DNA of 64,000 nt, from NCBI RefSeq assembly GCF_002161285.1, contig NZ_NFHH01000009.1, positions 62,001 to 126,000 on the forward strand, written 5' to 3'. This document shows positions 53,930 through 61,824 of the stretch, piece by piece. The DNA is from Blautia sp. An81. Lineage in GTDB: Bacteria; Bacillota; Clostridia; Lachnospirales; Lachnospiraceae. The position numbers and the translations under genes are program-made. Below the pieces are notes generated by a model. The model was not told where the DNA came from and searched no databases. It was given only the letters and a program-made list of their open reading frames with translations. The stretch's first letter is position 1. Each line of letters opens with the position of its first letter.

Positions 53930-54019
53930 TTTGAAATTTTACATTGAGGGTATGGAGAATTTTTCTCTGTGCCCTTTTCTTAAGTTAGTATTAGATTTTC
54001 TCCCTATGTGATAAAAATA

Positions 54020-54087
54020 TTGTAACTGTTGACATTACAAAAAAACAGTGCTATCATTGATTGAAAGATGTAATATTTAAAGTTACA
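54020..54087 (+). promoter_or_regulatory. Promoter flanked by two TGTAA-N9-TTACA operators
   Basis: TTGACA (54029-54034), 17 bases, TATCAT (54052-54057). The -35 box lies inside dyad 1, TGTAA-N9-TTACA at 54021-54039 (extended TTGTAA/TTACAA). Dyad 2, with identical half-sites and spacing, is at 54069-54087, just past the transcript start. Centres are 48 bases apart. Confidence 0.72.
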
Positions 54088-54159
54088 ATATATTATACAC
54101 ATCAGATGAGAAAAAGTTTTTATTATCCAAATCATATTATGAAAGAGGTTGAAATTGTA

Positions 54160-54990
54160 ATGTTCAATAAAAAACAGGAAGAAAGACTGGATTATCTTCT
54201 GGAAGAGTTTAAAAAAGATTCTATCTGGTATAAGGACCTGGAAGTTGGGGTCAGCTATCAGGAGAAAAGAAGGGCTCTCCGTTCCCTGATGAATGTACGG
54301 ATGCCAGGGAGCATGGACCAGAAGGTTCTGAAAGTGCAGGACGATTTTCTCCAGGAAGAAGCCAGGGAAAAGGGAATTGTAACATTAGATGAAATTCCAA
54401 CAGCGGAAAGGCAATATGGAAGCCAAAGACCTTTTGCAGACAAAATTTCTGTCTGGCAGGGGGACATTACCAGACTCCAGGCAGGCGCTATTGTAAATGC
54501 GGCGAATTCCCAGATGCTGGGCTGTTTTCATCCCTGCCATGGCTGTATTGACAATGCCATCCACAGCGGAGCGGGAATCCAGCTTCGAGAGGCCTGTAAT
54601 GAGTATATGAATCAAAGAAAGAGCCAGTATGGAAAGGACTATGAGGAACCCACAGGACAGGCTGTGCTTACAGAGGCCTATAATCTTCCTGCAGAGTATG
54701 TGATCCATACTGTAGGCCCTATTGTTTATGGGAGGCTGACAGAGGAGCTGAAAAATGATTTAAGAAGCTGTTATGAAAATATCCTGAAATGCTGTGCAGA
54801 ACATGGGATACGTTCTGTTGCTTTCTGCTGTATCAGCACTGGAGAGTTTCGATTTCCAAACGAAGAGGCTGCTATAATCGCAGTGTCTGAAGTAAGGAAA
54901 TTTCTGGAAGAGCATGAGACGGATTTTGACAGGATCATCTTTAATGTATTTAAGGATGCGGACAGAGAGATTTATGAACAGCTTGTATAA
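54160..54990 (+). CDS. Zinc-type macrodomain protein-ADP-ribose hydrolase
   Basis: This is a 276-residue protein. An N-terminal helical region (about 100 residues) precedes a macrodomain with VWQGDITRLQAGAIVNAANSQ, the zinc-ligand motif GCFHPCHGCIDNAIHSGAGI, VIHTVGPIVYG and FCCISTGEFRFPN. This matches the zinc-dependent macrodomains that remove ADP-ribose from proteins and are usually linked to SirTM sirtuins and lipoate carriers. Neither partner is next to it here. ATG 54160 (GAGG upstream) is chosen; in-frame ATG 54139 is possible. Two operator dyads control its promoter. Confidence 0.88.
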   Translation: MFNKKQEERLDYLLEEFKKDSIWYKDLEVGVSYQEKRRALRSLMNVRMPGSMDQKVLKVQDDFLQEEAREKGIVTLDEIPTAERQYGSQRPFADKISVWQGDITRLQAGAIVNAANSQMLGCFHPCHGCIDNAIHSGAGIQLREACNEYMNQRKSQYGKDYEEPTGQAVLTEAYNLPAEYVIHTVGPIVYGRLTEELKNDLRSCYENILKCCAEHGIRSVAFCCISTGEFRFPNEEAAIIAVSEVRKFLEEHETDFDRIIFNVFKDADREIYEQLV

Positions 54991-55188
54991 AGAGGAAAAA
55001 CAGAGTGCAGAGAAAGTTATGAAGAGAGTCTGGAATTCCCCTGGACTTTGAAAAAAGATTCTGATAGTATTATCTACATATTGTGCTGCTTTTTGACATT
55101 GCGGACAGCTTTCGGGCGGAGGCAGTGTGCATTGCTTCAAAAACGGGACAGGATGTGTGAACAGAAAATCCAGGGGGAGAGGCGTGTC

Positions 55189-56700
55189 ATGTATGAAATA
55201 ATGAATGCGGATGAAGCAATACGTCTGATACGGGATGGAGATTGTATTTGCGTCAATTCTTTTGTTGGTATTGAAAATCCGGTGGAACTTCACGAGGCAA
55301 TTTATCGAAGATATCAGAGGATGCAGTCACCGCGGCATCTGACGATTATTTCCAGCGCCGGTTTCGGGGTCTGGGATGAAGAACATAATGCAGAAGGCTA
55401 TATTCGGGAGGGGGCGGTAGACAGACTGATCTGTGGTCACTTCGGAGCAATGCTGAGTACGAAGAAATTGGTGCTGGAGGACCGCTTTGAGGCTTATAAT
55501 TTGCCCCTGGGCTGTATTTCTCATGCAATCCGAGCCCAGGCCGGAGGGCTGCCGGGGGCGCTTTCCAAGGTGGGACTGGATATTTTTGTAGATCCCAGGA
55601 AAGAGGGACCTGGCATTAACAGAATTTCCATCGATGATTCTCTGGTGAAACATGTGGAAGTGGATGGAGAGGAATTCCTTTACTATAAACTGCCTAAAAT
55701 TACAGTTGCTTTGATAAAGGGGACTGCAGCAGACCGAAAGGGAAATATTTCTTTTGATGATATGTTTATGTCCGGCGACGCATTATCTATCTGCCAGGCT
55801 GTAAAGGCAAACCGTGGAAAGGTGATCGTACAGGTAGACCGCCTGGTTGATACCCCATCTCGTCCCAGAAATGCTATTATTCCGGGATGTCTGGTGGACG
55901 CTATTGTGGTGGCAGAACCTGAGGAGAGAAACGAAGCCTATAAGGCTCTGACCGGAAGCTTTGAAATTCCCTATGAGGACTGGAGCATGTGGAATGAAAA
56001 AATCGACACGGTTTCCTCAAAGCAGACAAAAAACAGTGTGGTGGGCAATATAATCGGCAGACGGGCAGCAAAGGAGCTACGGGTAGATGATATTGTTAAC
56101 ATCGGTATTGGAATACCAGAAATGGTCTCCAGACATACCAGAAAAAACGGGATGCTGGATATGGTCACTCTTACGGTTGAGTCTGGGGGGATTGGGGGCT
56201 TCCCTGTCTCGGGAGAAGTTTTTGGAGCTATGATCGGCGCTTCTTCGGTTTATGATATGGCCAATCAGTTCGACCTTTATGATAACGGCGGCCTGGATAT
56301 CTGCTTTATGGGAGCACTGGAAGTGGACAAGGAAGGAAATGTCAATGCTCATCGGGGAACAGGGGCTTTTGCCGGAATCGGTGGTTTTGCTAATATTACG
56401 GCAAAGACACCAACGGTTGTATTCTGTATGACTTTTAATACAAAGGGCCTGGAAGTTTCCCAGAAAAAAGGCGTTGTAACAATTCATAAAGAAGGTTCTG
56501 TGCCCAAATTTGTGGACAGCGTTGGGAGCATTAGCTTTTCAGCGAAGCGGGCCATAGCCAATGGACAGAAAGTGCTGTATGTAACTGAACGCTGTGTTTT
56601 TCGGTTGACACCAAAAGGGTTAAAACTAATAGAGGTCTATCCTGGCGTGGATATGGAAAGAGATATTCTTGGGAGGCTGCCTTTTGAGGTAGAAAAATAA
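55189..56700 (+). CDS. Family I CoA-transferase (propionate/acetate CoA-transferase-like)
   Basis: This 503-residue fused alpha-beta enzyme swaps CoA between short acyl-CoAs and carboxylic acids. The N-terminal half has GDCICVNSFVGIENP and a PSRPRNAIIPG segment; the C-terminal half holds the catalytic glutamate in VTLTVESGGIGGFPVSG and GTGAFAGIGGFANITAKTP. This is the YdiF/Pct-type layout. ATG 55189 (MYEIMNADEAIRLIRDGD) behind GGGGAGAGG is preferred over the long upstream extension. It is probably used in short-chain fatty acid metabolism; substrate not readable from sequence. Confidence 0.88.
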   Translation: MYEIMNADEAIRLIRDGDCICVNSFVGIENPVELHEAIYRRYQRMQSPRHLTIISSAGFGVWDEEHNAEGYIREGAVDRLICGHFGAMLSTKKLVLEDRFEAYNLPLGCISHAIRAQAGGLPGALSKVGLDIFVDPRKEGPGINRISIDDSLVKHVEVDGEEFLYYKLPKITVALIKGTAADRKGNISFDDMFMSGDALSICQAVKANRGKVIVQVDRLVDTPSRPRNAIIPGCLVDAIVVAEPEERNEAYKALTGSFEIPYEDWSMWNEKIDTVSSKQTKNSVVGNIIGRRAAKELRVDDIVNIGIGIPEMVSRHTRKNGMLDMVTLTVESGGIGGFPVSGEVFGAMIGASSVYDMANQFDLYDNGGLDICFMGALEVDKEGNVNAHRGTGAFAGIGGFANITAKTPTVVFCMTFNTKGLEVSQKKGVVTIHKEGSVPKFVDSVGSISFSAKRAIANGQKVLYVTERCVFRLTPKGLKLIEVYPGVDMERDILGRLPFEVEK

Positions 56701-56732
56701 TACATTAGGACCTCAATATTAGGGAATATAAT

Positions 56733-57480
56733 ATCACCCCGGATTCAAAACTGCACAGGGATTGAATCATAGGAGGGTACATTCCCCGATGCTTGCATCG
56801 TAACTTGCTTAACGATACATGAGAAAAGTGATAGAATGTAAGCGGGAAGGAGAAGTTGTAGATGAGTGAAAATATCCACAAATCACACAACGTATCAAGG
56901 CTTATGTATCATTTTGTATTTCCGACAAAGTATCGGAGAGTAGTAGTAGACAATGAAGTAGAAGAAGTAATCAAAGAAATATGTATAGAAATAAGTAAAA
57001 GATATGAACTTTATTTTCTGGAAATAGGAACGGATAAAGATCATGTGCATTTTCTAATCCAGTCAGTACCAAGCTATAGTCCAATGCAAATAGTGAAGAT
57101 CGTAAAAAGTATTACTGCACGAGAAATATTTGCAAGATGTCCCGAAGTGAAGAAAAAATTATGGGGAGGAAATTTTTGGTCATCCGGATACTATGTAGCA
57201 ACGGTAAGTGAGCATGGGAATGAAGATGTGATAGCAAATTATGTAAAGAATCAAGGGAATGAGTATAAGAAATTATTCCGAAATACAGGACTGGATGGGC
57301 AAATGAGCCTATTCGATTATATGTAAAAGCAGAGACAAACAAATTCGCATACCCCGCTTTCGCGCTTGCGGGAGCAAGAGCGAAAGGCAAGTGCTGTGAG
57401 CGGCGACGTAGGAGCCGAGCACAGTGCTTGAGTGCTTGCACCGGGGTAGTTGATTCCCCATACCGTACGCGACTTTGTTC
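56733..57480 (+). mobile_element. IS200/IS605-type element, boundaries approximate
   Basis: A single-gene transposon carrying only TnpA. A small hairpin CGATGCTTGCATCG lies at its left (near 56788-56801). A region full of inverted repeats (57340-57465, with TACCCCG at one side and CGGGGTA at the other) follows the gene on its right, as expected for the subterminal hairpins recognised by TnpA. No tnpB is present. Exact cleavage sites could not be assigned. Confidence 0.65.
56862..57326 (+). CDS. tnpA: IS200/IS605 family transposase TnpA
   Basis: This 154-residue HUH/Y1 transposase has metal ligands HVHFL (DKDHVHFLIQ) and catalytic tyrosine in FWSSGYYVATVSEHG. It starts SENIHKSHNVSRLMYHFVFP typical of the family and is full length, so probably functional. 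It acts on single-stranded DNA by recognising subterminal hairpins. ATG 56862 follows GGAAGGAGA. Confidence 0.93.
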   Translation: MSENIHKSHNVSRLMYHFVFPTKYRRVVVDNEVEEVIKEICIEISKRYELYFLEIGTDKDHVHFLIQSVPSYSPMQIVKIVKSITAREIFARCPEVKKKLWGGNFWSSGYYVATVSEHGNEDVIANYVKNQGNEYKKLFRNTGLDGQMSLFDYM

Positions 57481-57559
57481 AATTCGGAAAAACCGAAAGT
57501 GTGCTGAATAAGGGGGCACAAAGTATGCCCTCTTATTCAACCCACCTTCGCTTCTTTCC
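57327..57559. other. Hairpin-rich non-coding stretch between tnpA and the intron fragment
   Basis: No gene is seen. The GC-rich part (57345-57465) has many short inverted repeats. CTGAATAAGGGGGCA (57503-57517) and TATGCCCTCTTATTCA (57525-57540) form a further hairpin. Base composition differs sharply from surrounding genes, fitting transposon ends. Confidence 0.5.
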
Positions 57560-57567
57560 TTAATAAC

Positions 57568-58191
57568 TATGCAGACGACCTAATTATCATGGTAGGAAGT
57601 AAGCAGGCAGCAGAGCGGGTAATGAAAAGCGTTACCCGATTTATCGAGAAAAAGCTGGGACTGAAAGTAAATGCTGAAAAGAGCAAGGTGGACAAGCCCA
57701 AAGGAATCAAGTATCTCGGATTTGGATTTTACTTTGACACATTTGCCAAAGGATATAAAGCCAGACCGCACTCGAAAGCAATAGCGAAATTTAAAGTACA
57801 GATGAAGAAACTGACATGCAGAAGCTGGGGAGTGAGCAACAGCTACAAAGTGCAGAAACTGAACCAGCTCATCCGAGGATGGATAAACTACTTCAAAATC
57901 GGGAGCATGAAGGGATTATGTGAGCGTCTGGATAGTAATATACGCTACCGCCTGCGGATGTGTATTTGGAAACACTGGAAAACACCGCGGAATAGGGCAA
58001 AGAACCTGATGAAGCTGGACGTGCCCCGATGGGCGGCATATAATATCGCCTACTGCGGAAACCGATATGCGCGGCTTGCTCATAACGGCTGGGTACATAA
58101 AGCAATAAGCAACGAAAGACTAGCCGCATTTGGGCTAGTCTCCATGAGCAACAACTACGCCGAGAGGCGTGTCGTATGTGAAGTTGATTGA
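57568..58191 (+). pseudogene. Truncated group II intron reverse transcriptase/maturase
   Basis: Beginning at TAT GCA GAC GAC (YADDLIIMVGSK), about 207 residues of an LtrA-type protein remain. These comprise the RT palm end (VNAEKSKVDKPKGIKYLGFGF), the maturase X domain (LNQLIRGWINYFKIGSMKGL, CIWKHWKTPRNRAKNLMKL) and the end of the protein, stopping at 58189-58191. RT domains 0-4 upstream of YADD are missing; no in-frame stop interrupts the rest. An ATG at 57589 could be used but would give no active enzyme. Confidence 0.82.
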
Positions 58192-58271
58192 ACCGCCGCT
58201 TGCGGAACCGCATGAGCGGTGGTGTGAGAGGTCGGAAATTCCTCAACTAGAGGAATTTCCTCCTACTCGAT
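58190..58271 (+). ncRNA. Group II intron domains V and VI
   Basis: Domain V: ACCGCCGCT pairs with AGCGGTGGT around GCGGAACCGC, followed by the conserved GTGTGAGAGGTCGG. Domain VI: GGAAATTCCTC / GAGGAATTTCC stem, with unpaired A residues available as branch point. The end CTACTCGAT is typical of the 3' splice site of this intron type. Confidence 0.72.
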
Positions 58272-58272
58272 T

Positions 58273-60450
58273 CTAAATCTCCAAATCGTGGTCGAGCATG
58301 TGCTGTGCGCGGGTGAGGGCTTCCTCTACGGTCAAGAGACCGGAGGTGACATTTTTTACAGCGGAACCGATGATGTTCAAAAAGCGTTTCTCGTCAAAGG
58401 GTTTGGGATTGGTCTCAGGCAGCCGTTTGGTGCGGGACAGGGAGAAACAATCCTTAGAAAATTCCAGCCATGGGAATGTGTTGATGATGTCATACTTGTT
58501 GTAGGTCTTGACACAGGGGGAAACACTTCCCAGCGCAGCCATCGCGGAGGCAACCGGTTCCCGGGTAATCCACTTGATGAAAGCCAGGGCGTTCTTTGGA
58601 TGCCGGCTGTATCTGGAGACAGCGAGAGAACCTCCTCCATAGATGGGATTCCTGCCTGGAACCATGGCGAAACCTACGTTCCCCACGATCTTGGAATTGT
58701 ACCCGAGGATTTCAGAGGCATAGTTGCTGAAATTGATCATCATGGCGACGTTTCCATTTGCAAAATCCTTTGCGGTATTGGTCCACCACTTTGAAGTCTT
58801 TCCAGGTGCGTATTTCTGCGCTTCCACCAGTTCCTCCAGGGCTTTCTTCCCAATCTCATTCTGCAGGACGATTCGTCCGCTCTCGTCATAGAGATTGTCC
58901 TTATGGCTGAAGAAACGGGCGAGAAATTCCGTTGCTGCGACGCCGGTGTTCCCAAGGGTGAGGTGCGTCCCGTAACGGACATTGCTGTCGAATCCAGTTC
59001 CTTCTGTAAAGAATGCCGCAATCTGATTGTATTCTCGAAATGTCCGAGGAACCGTCAGTTCCTGTCTGTATTTTTCCTGATAAATCCGTTTCACTGCGAT
59101 GTTCTCAAAAAGATCCTTTCTGTAAAACAACAGTTGGGAGCTGGGGGAAAAAGGCAGTGCATAGATCTTATTTCTTACATAGCAGTATTTGTCCTCCAGG
59201 GTCGGCAGATATTCGGAAAAGACATGTTTGATATCTGGATCGATCTCCTCAAGCGGGAGCAAGAGCTGTTCGGAAAACCAGGACAGCCAGGTGACATCGA
59301 TCCGAAAGATGTCATAAAGGCTGGACATGGCGGGATCCGCAAACTGCTCATAGATCTCATCGTAGGAATAGACGGCGATTTTCACCTTCGTCCCTGTCTT
59401 TTCGGTGTAAAACTGTGCCATTCCCTGCATAATGATGGATTCCGGGCTGTCCAGTGCCAGAATATTCAGGCAGTCTGCCTTGTCATTTTGAATATCGATG
59501 TTTTTCCAGTTGCGCTCCCCATCATTGTCGAAAATATGGTCCTCAGGAGCGGATTCGCCTTTGAAATGAATGATGTCCGAAGCTACCTCTCTGCCGAGAA
59601 GGCTATAATTCAACTCATATTTTTTAAAGTCCTTTTCGGGAAGGGAGACGACAGGGGACAGAGTGTGGATATCCACCTGGTTTTCCGAAAAAAAGGATTG
59701 GGTCAGCTGCCGTATTTTTTCAGCAAATCCAATATTTGTAGTGACGATCACGTCAATTTCTTCCTCAGAGGCAAAAAGGTTCAGGACACTGTGAGAAACC
59801 TGATCAATGTCTGTGGTAACTTGTAAAATATTTCCACAGAATTCTTTTTCTGTTTCCTGCAGGAAACCCTTCAGATACTCAGCTTCATTGGAATATTTTT
59901 CGGATTCCGTGATTACGACGATATTCCGGTAATTTTTGGAAAGAATTTTTTTTGCCATATGGATTCCGGCAAGCTTGTAATCGAATCCATAATAATCGGC
60001 GGGAAACCCGGGACGCCGTTCTACGAAGCGGACATTGTTGAGACCTGAATGCTGATAAAGATTGTTTCTGCGGTTTAAGCAGGTGATCACGGCGATGCCG
60101 CAGACCATTACAGATTTTGCTTTCTGGATCATTTCCAGCTCGGTCTGGGGACTGTTGTTGGAGAGGTATAGTTCCGTGGAATATCCGTGACCGTCTGCAT
60201 AATATTTCAGGCTGTTAAAAAATTCCCGATACTGCCTGCATTCCACCGTGGGTAGGATGACCCCGATGATCTTTCCGGCTCCTTTTCTCAAAATTCGTGC
60301 CTGCTCGTTGATTGTATATCCTAGCTTGCGAGCAGCTTCTTCCACAATACGTATTTTTTCGCTACTGACATTTCCTTTTCCGTTCAGAACATTAGAAACA
60401 GTGCCCTGGGATACCCCTGCTAATTTTGCTACATCAAGAATCGTTGCCAT
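58273..60450 (-). CDS. LacI-type repressor fused to a solute-binding-protein-like sensor domain
   Basis: This is a 725-residue protein. Residues 1-47 are a LacI helix-turn-helix (TILDVAKLAGVSQGTVSNVL) with hinge; about 60-310 a LacI/periplasmic-binding core (IIGVILPTVECRQYREFFNS, ADYYGFDYKLAGIHMAKKIL). From about residue 326 to the end comes a full-size extracellular-type solute-binding domain of family 1 (SBP_bac_1): LNILALDSPESIIMQGMAQF, YALPFSPSSQLLFYRKDLFE, GGGSLAVSRYSRHPKNALAF. There is no signal peptide, so the whole protein is cytoplasmic. ATG 60450 fits the LacI start. It is divergent from an ABC importer and probably represses it and itself, with possibly two ligand pockets. Confidence 0.85.
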   Translation of the reverse strand: MATILDVAKLAGVSQGTVSNVLNGKGNVSSEKIRIVEEAARKLGYTINEQARILRKGAGKIIGVILPTVECRQYREFFNSLKYYADGHGYSTELYLSNNSPQTELEMIQKAKSVMVCGIAVITCLNRRNNLYQHSGLNNVRFVERRPGFPADYYGFDYKLAGIHMAKKILSKNYRNIVVITESEKYSNEAEYLKGFLQETEKEFCGNILQVTTDIDQVSHSVLNLFASEEEIDVIVTTNIGFAEKIRQLTQSFFSENQVDIHTLSPVVSLPEKDFKKYELNYSLLGREVASDIIHFKGESAPEDHIFDNDGERNWKNIDIQNDKADCLNILALDSPESIIMQGMAQFYTEKTGTKVKIAVYSYDEIYEQFADPAMSSLYDIFRIDVTWLSWFSEQLLLPLEEIDPDIKHVFSEYLPTLEDKYCYVRNKIYALPFSPSSQLLFYRKDLFENIAVKRIYQEKYRQELTVPRTFREYNQIAAFFTEGTGFDSNVRYGTHLTLGNTGVAATEFLARFFSHKDNLYDESGRIVLQNEIGKKALEELVEAQKYAPGKTSKWWTNTAKDFANGNVAMMINFSNYASEILGYNSKIVGNVGFAMVPGRNPIYGGGSLAVSRYSRHPKNALAFIKWITREPVASAMAALGSVSPCVKTYNKYDIINTFPWLEFSKDCFSLSRTKRLPETNPKPFDEKRFLNIIGSAVKNVTSGLLTVEEALTRAQHMLDHDLEI

Positions 60451-60472
60451 AGTTTTATCCTGTCTTTCCTTT

Positions 60473-60731
60473 TTATAACGTTTTAAATAAATTATACAAT
60501 ATTTCGTTGGGTTTTGCATTCGTTTTTTTTCTTCAAAAAAAGTATGGAGCGCATGGTTTTATGTAAAATTATAACGTTATAAAAATGCATAATGTAAAAT
60601 CAAGGTAAATTGGCATAAAAAAATAGGTTAAAACGAGATTTTATTGTGAAAAATGTCAGATTATATATTGACACGTTATAATACTAATGCTATAATTAGC
60701 TTGCAGTAAATAAAAAATGACACGATATAAT
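60473..60731. promoter_or_regulatory. Divergent control region with four LacI-type operator candidates
   Basis: Plus-strand promoter: TTGACA (60668-60673), 17 bases, TATAAT (60691-60696), fully consensus. Minus-strand -10 TATAAT at 60496-60491 for the repressor. CG-centred sites: TTATAACGTTTTAA (60473-60486, over the repressor start), TTATAACGTTATAA (60569-60582, perfect palindrome), TTGACACGTTATAA (60668-60681, over the -35), and TGACACGATATAAT (60718-60731, after the start). The CG centre is the LacI-family hallmark. Confidence 0.75.
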
Positions 60732-60748
60732 TTTAGGAGGTAAAAACT

Positions 60749-61786
60749 ATGAAGAGAGTGTTAGCTGCATTACTTACTGGAACAATGTTGGTTGCAATGG
60801 GATGTGTTGCGGTACAGACAGAAGAGACAGAAGAGGTGGATAAGAACGAGACCATCGTAGTCTATACCAACAACGGTGGAGAAGGACGAGAGCAGTGGCT
60901 GGTTGATCGGGCAGCAGAGGAAGGCTACAACGTACAGGTGGTTCATGGCGGCGCATCGGAGATTACCCAGCGTCTGATCGCAGAGAAGAACAATCCTCTC
61001 TGTGATGTGATCTTCGGTCTGAATAACATTGAATATGAAAAACTGAAAGCCAATGACCTGTTGGAAGCATGGGAACCCAATTGGACGGACGGCGTAGATG
61101 AGAGCCTGATTGATGCTGACGGGTTATATTATCCGGTTACGACAACACCGCTTGTGCTGATCGGGAACGCAGAGTATGAGGATATGCCTTCCGATTGGAT
61201 CGATCTGGTGGATGAGAAATACAAAGGGCTGTACCAGCTCCATGCACTGAACGGCGGAACCGCCCAGACGGTATATGCAAGTATTATCAGCCGCTATCCG
61301 GATCCGGAAGGGGAACTGGGAATTTCTGAGGAAGGCTGGGAGATTGCGGCAGCGTTCCTGGGGAATGCCCACAATATTGTGGAAGGCGAAGATTCCATCG
61401 GAGATGTCATCGACGGAACCTATCCCATGGACGAGCACTGGGCTTCCGGTGTGATCACAGAGCAGAATGAGCGTGACTACAAATTCCAGATTATGACGCC
61501 GGAGGTTGGAGAGCCGTTCGTTGTGGAATCTGTAGCCATCGCCAAAGGTACTGAAAAGTACGATCTCTGTGTGGATTTCCTGAACTGGCTTGGAAGCTCT
61601 GACATTCAGCTGGAGTGGTCCAACGAATTTGGTACAATTCCCTGCCAGGCAGACGCGTTGGATAACGTATCCGACGATCTGAAGGAACTGATGGATATGT
61701 TGACACCGCAGGATCTGGATTGGGCGTTCATCGCTGAAAACATCGATGCCTGGGTAGAGAAAGCAGAGCTTGAATTTATTCAGTAA
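60749..61786 (+). CDS. Solute-binding lipoprotein of an iron/hexose-phosphate type ABC importer
   Basis: This 345-residue lipoprotein has signal MKRVLAALLTGTMLV and lipobox VAMGC. The mature protein has the FbpA/AfuA-type layout: IVVYTNNGGEGREQWLVDRA, GASEITQRLIAEKNNPLCDV, FGLNNIEYEKL, YYPVTTTPLVLIGN and WASGVITEQN. Family ligands include ferric iron, hexose phosphates, thiamine and phosphonates; the clear ligand residues of FbpA (a paired YY near the C-terminus) were not seen, so an organic ligand is preferred. ATG follows TAGGAGG. Confidence 0.87.
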   Translation: MKRVLAALLTGTMLVAMGCVAVQTEETEEVDKNETIVVYTNNGGEGREQWLVDRAAEEGYNVQVVHGGASEITQRLIAEKNNPLCDVIFGLNNIEYEKLKANDLLEAWEPNWTDGVDESLIDADGLYYPVTTTPLVLIGNAEYEDMPSDWIDLVDEKYKGLYQLHALNGGTAQTVYASIISRYPDPEGELGISEEGWEIAAAFLGNAHNIVEGEDSIGDVIDGTYPMDEHWASGVITEQNERDYKFQIMTPEVGEPFVVESVAIAKGTEKYDLCVDFLNWLGSSDIQLEWSNEFGTIPCQADALDNVSDDLKELMDMLTPQDLDWAFIAENIDAWVEKAELEFIQ

Positions 61787-61824
61787 TTGTCTCGTCAAAT
61801 ATGGTTTAGATAGGAGAGCAGACC

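Larger units (their letters stand above)
57560..58271 (+). mobile_element. 3' part of a group II intron
   Basis: The segment starts abruptly at the reverse transcriptase catalytic motif and continues through the maturase end into domain V/VI RNA (58190-58271), ending CTACTCGAT. The 5' two thirds of the intron (domains I-III and the first half of the RT) are absent, so it cannot splice or move. Its 3' end abuts the stop codon of the LacI-type gene. The left junction is approximate. Confidence 0.75.

Noticed and set aside
58903-59826. 307-residue frame opposite the LacI fusion gene
   Set aside because: Antisense shadow; no start signal and no recognisable domain.
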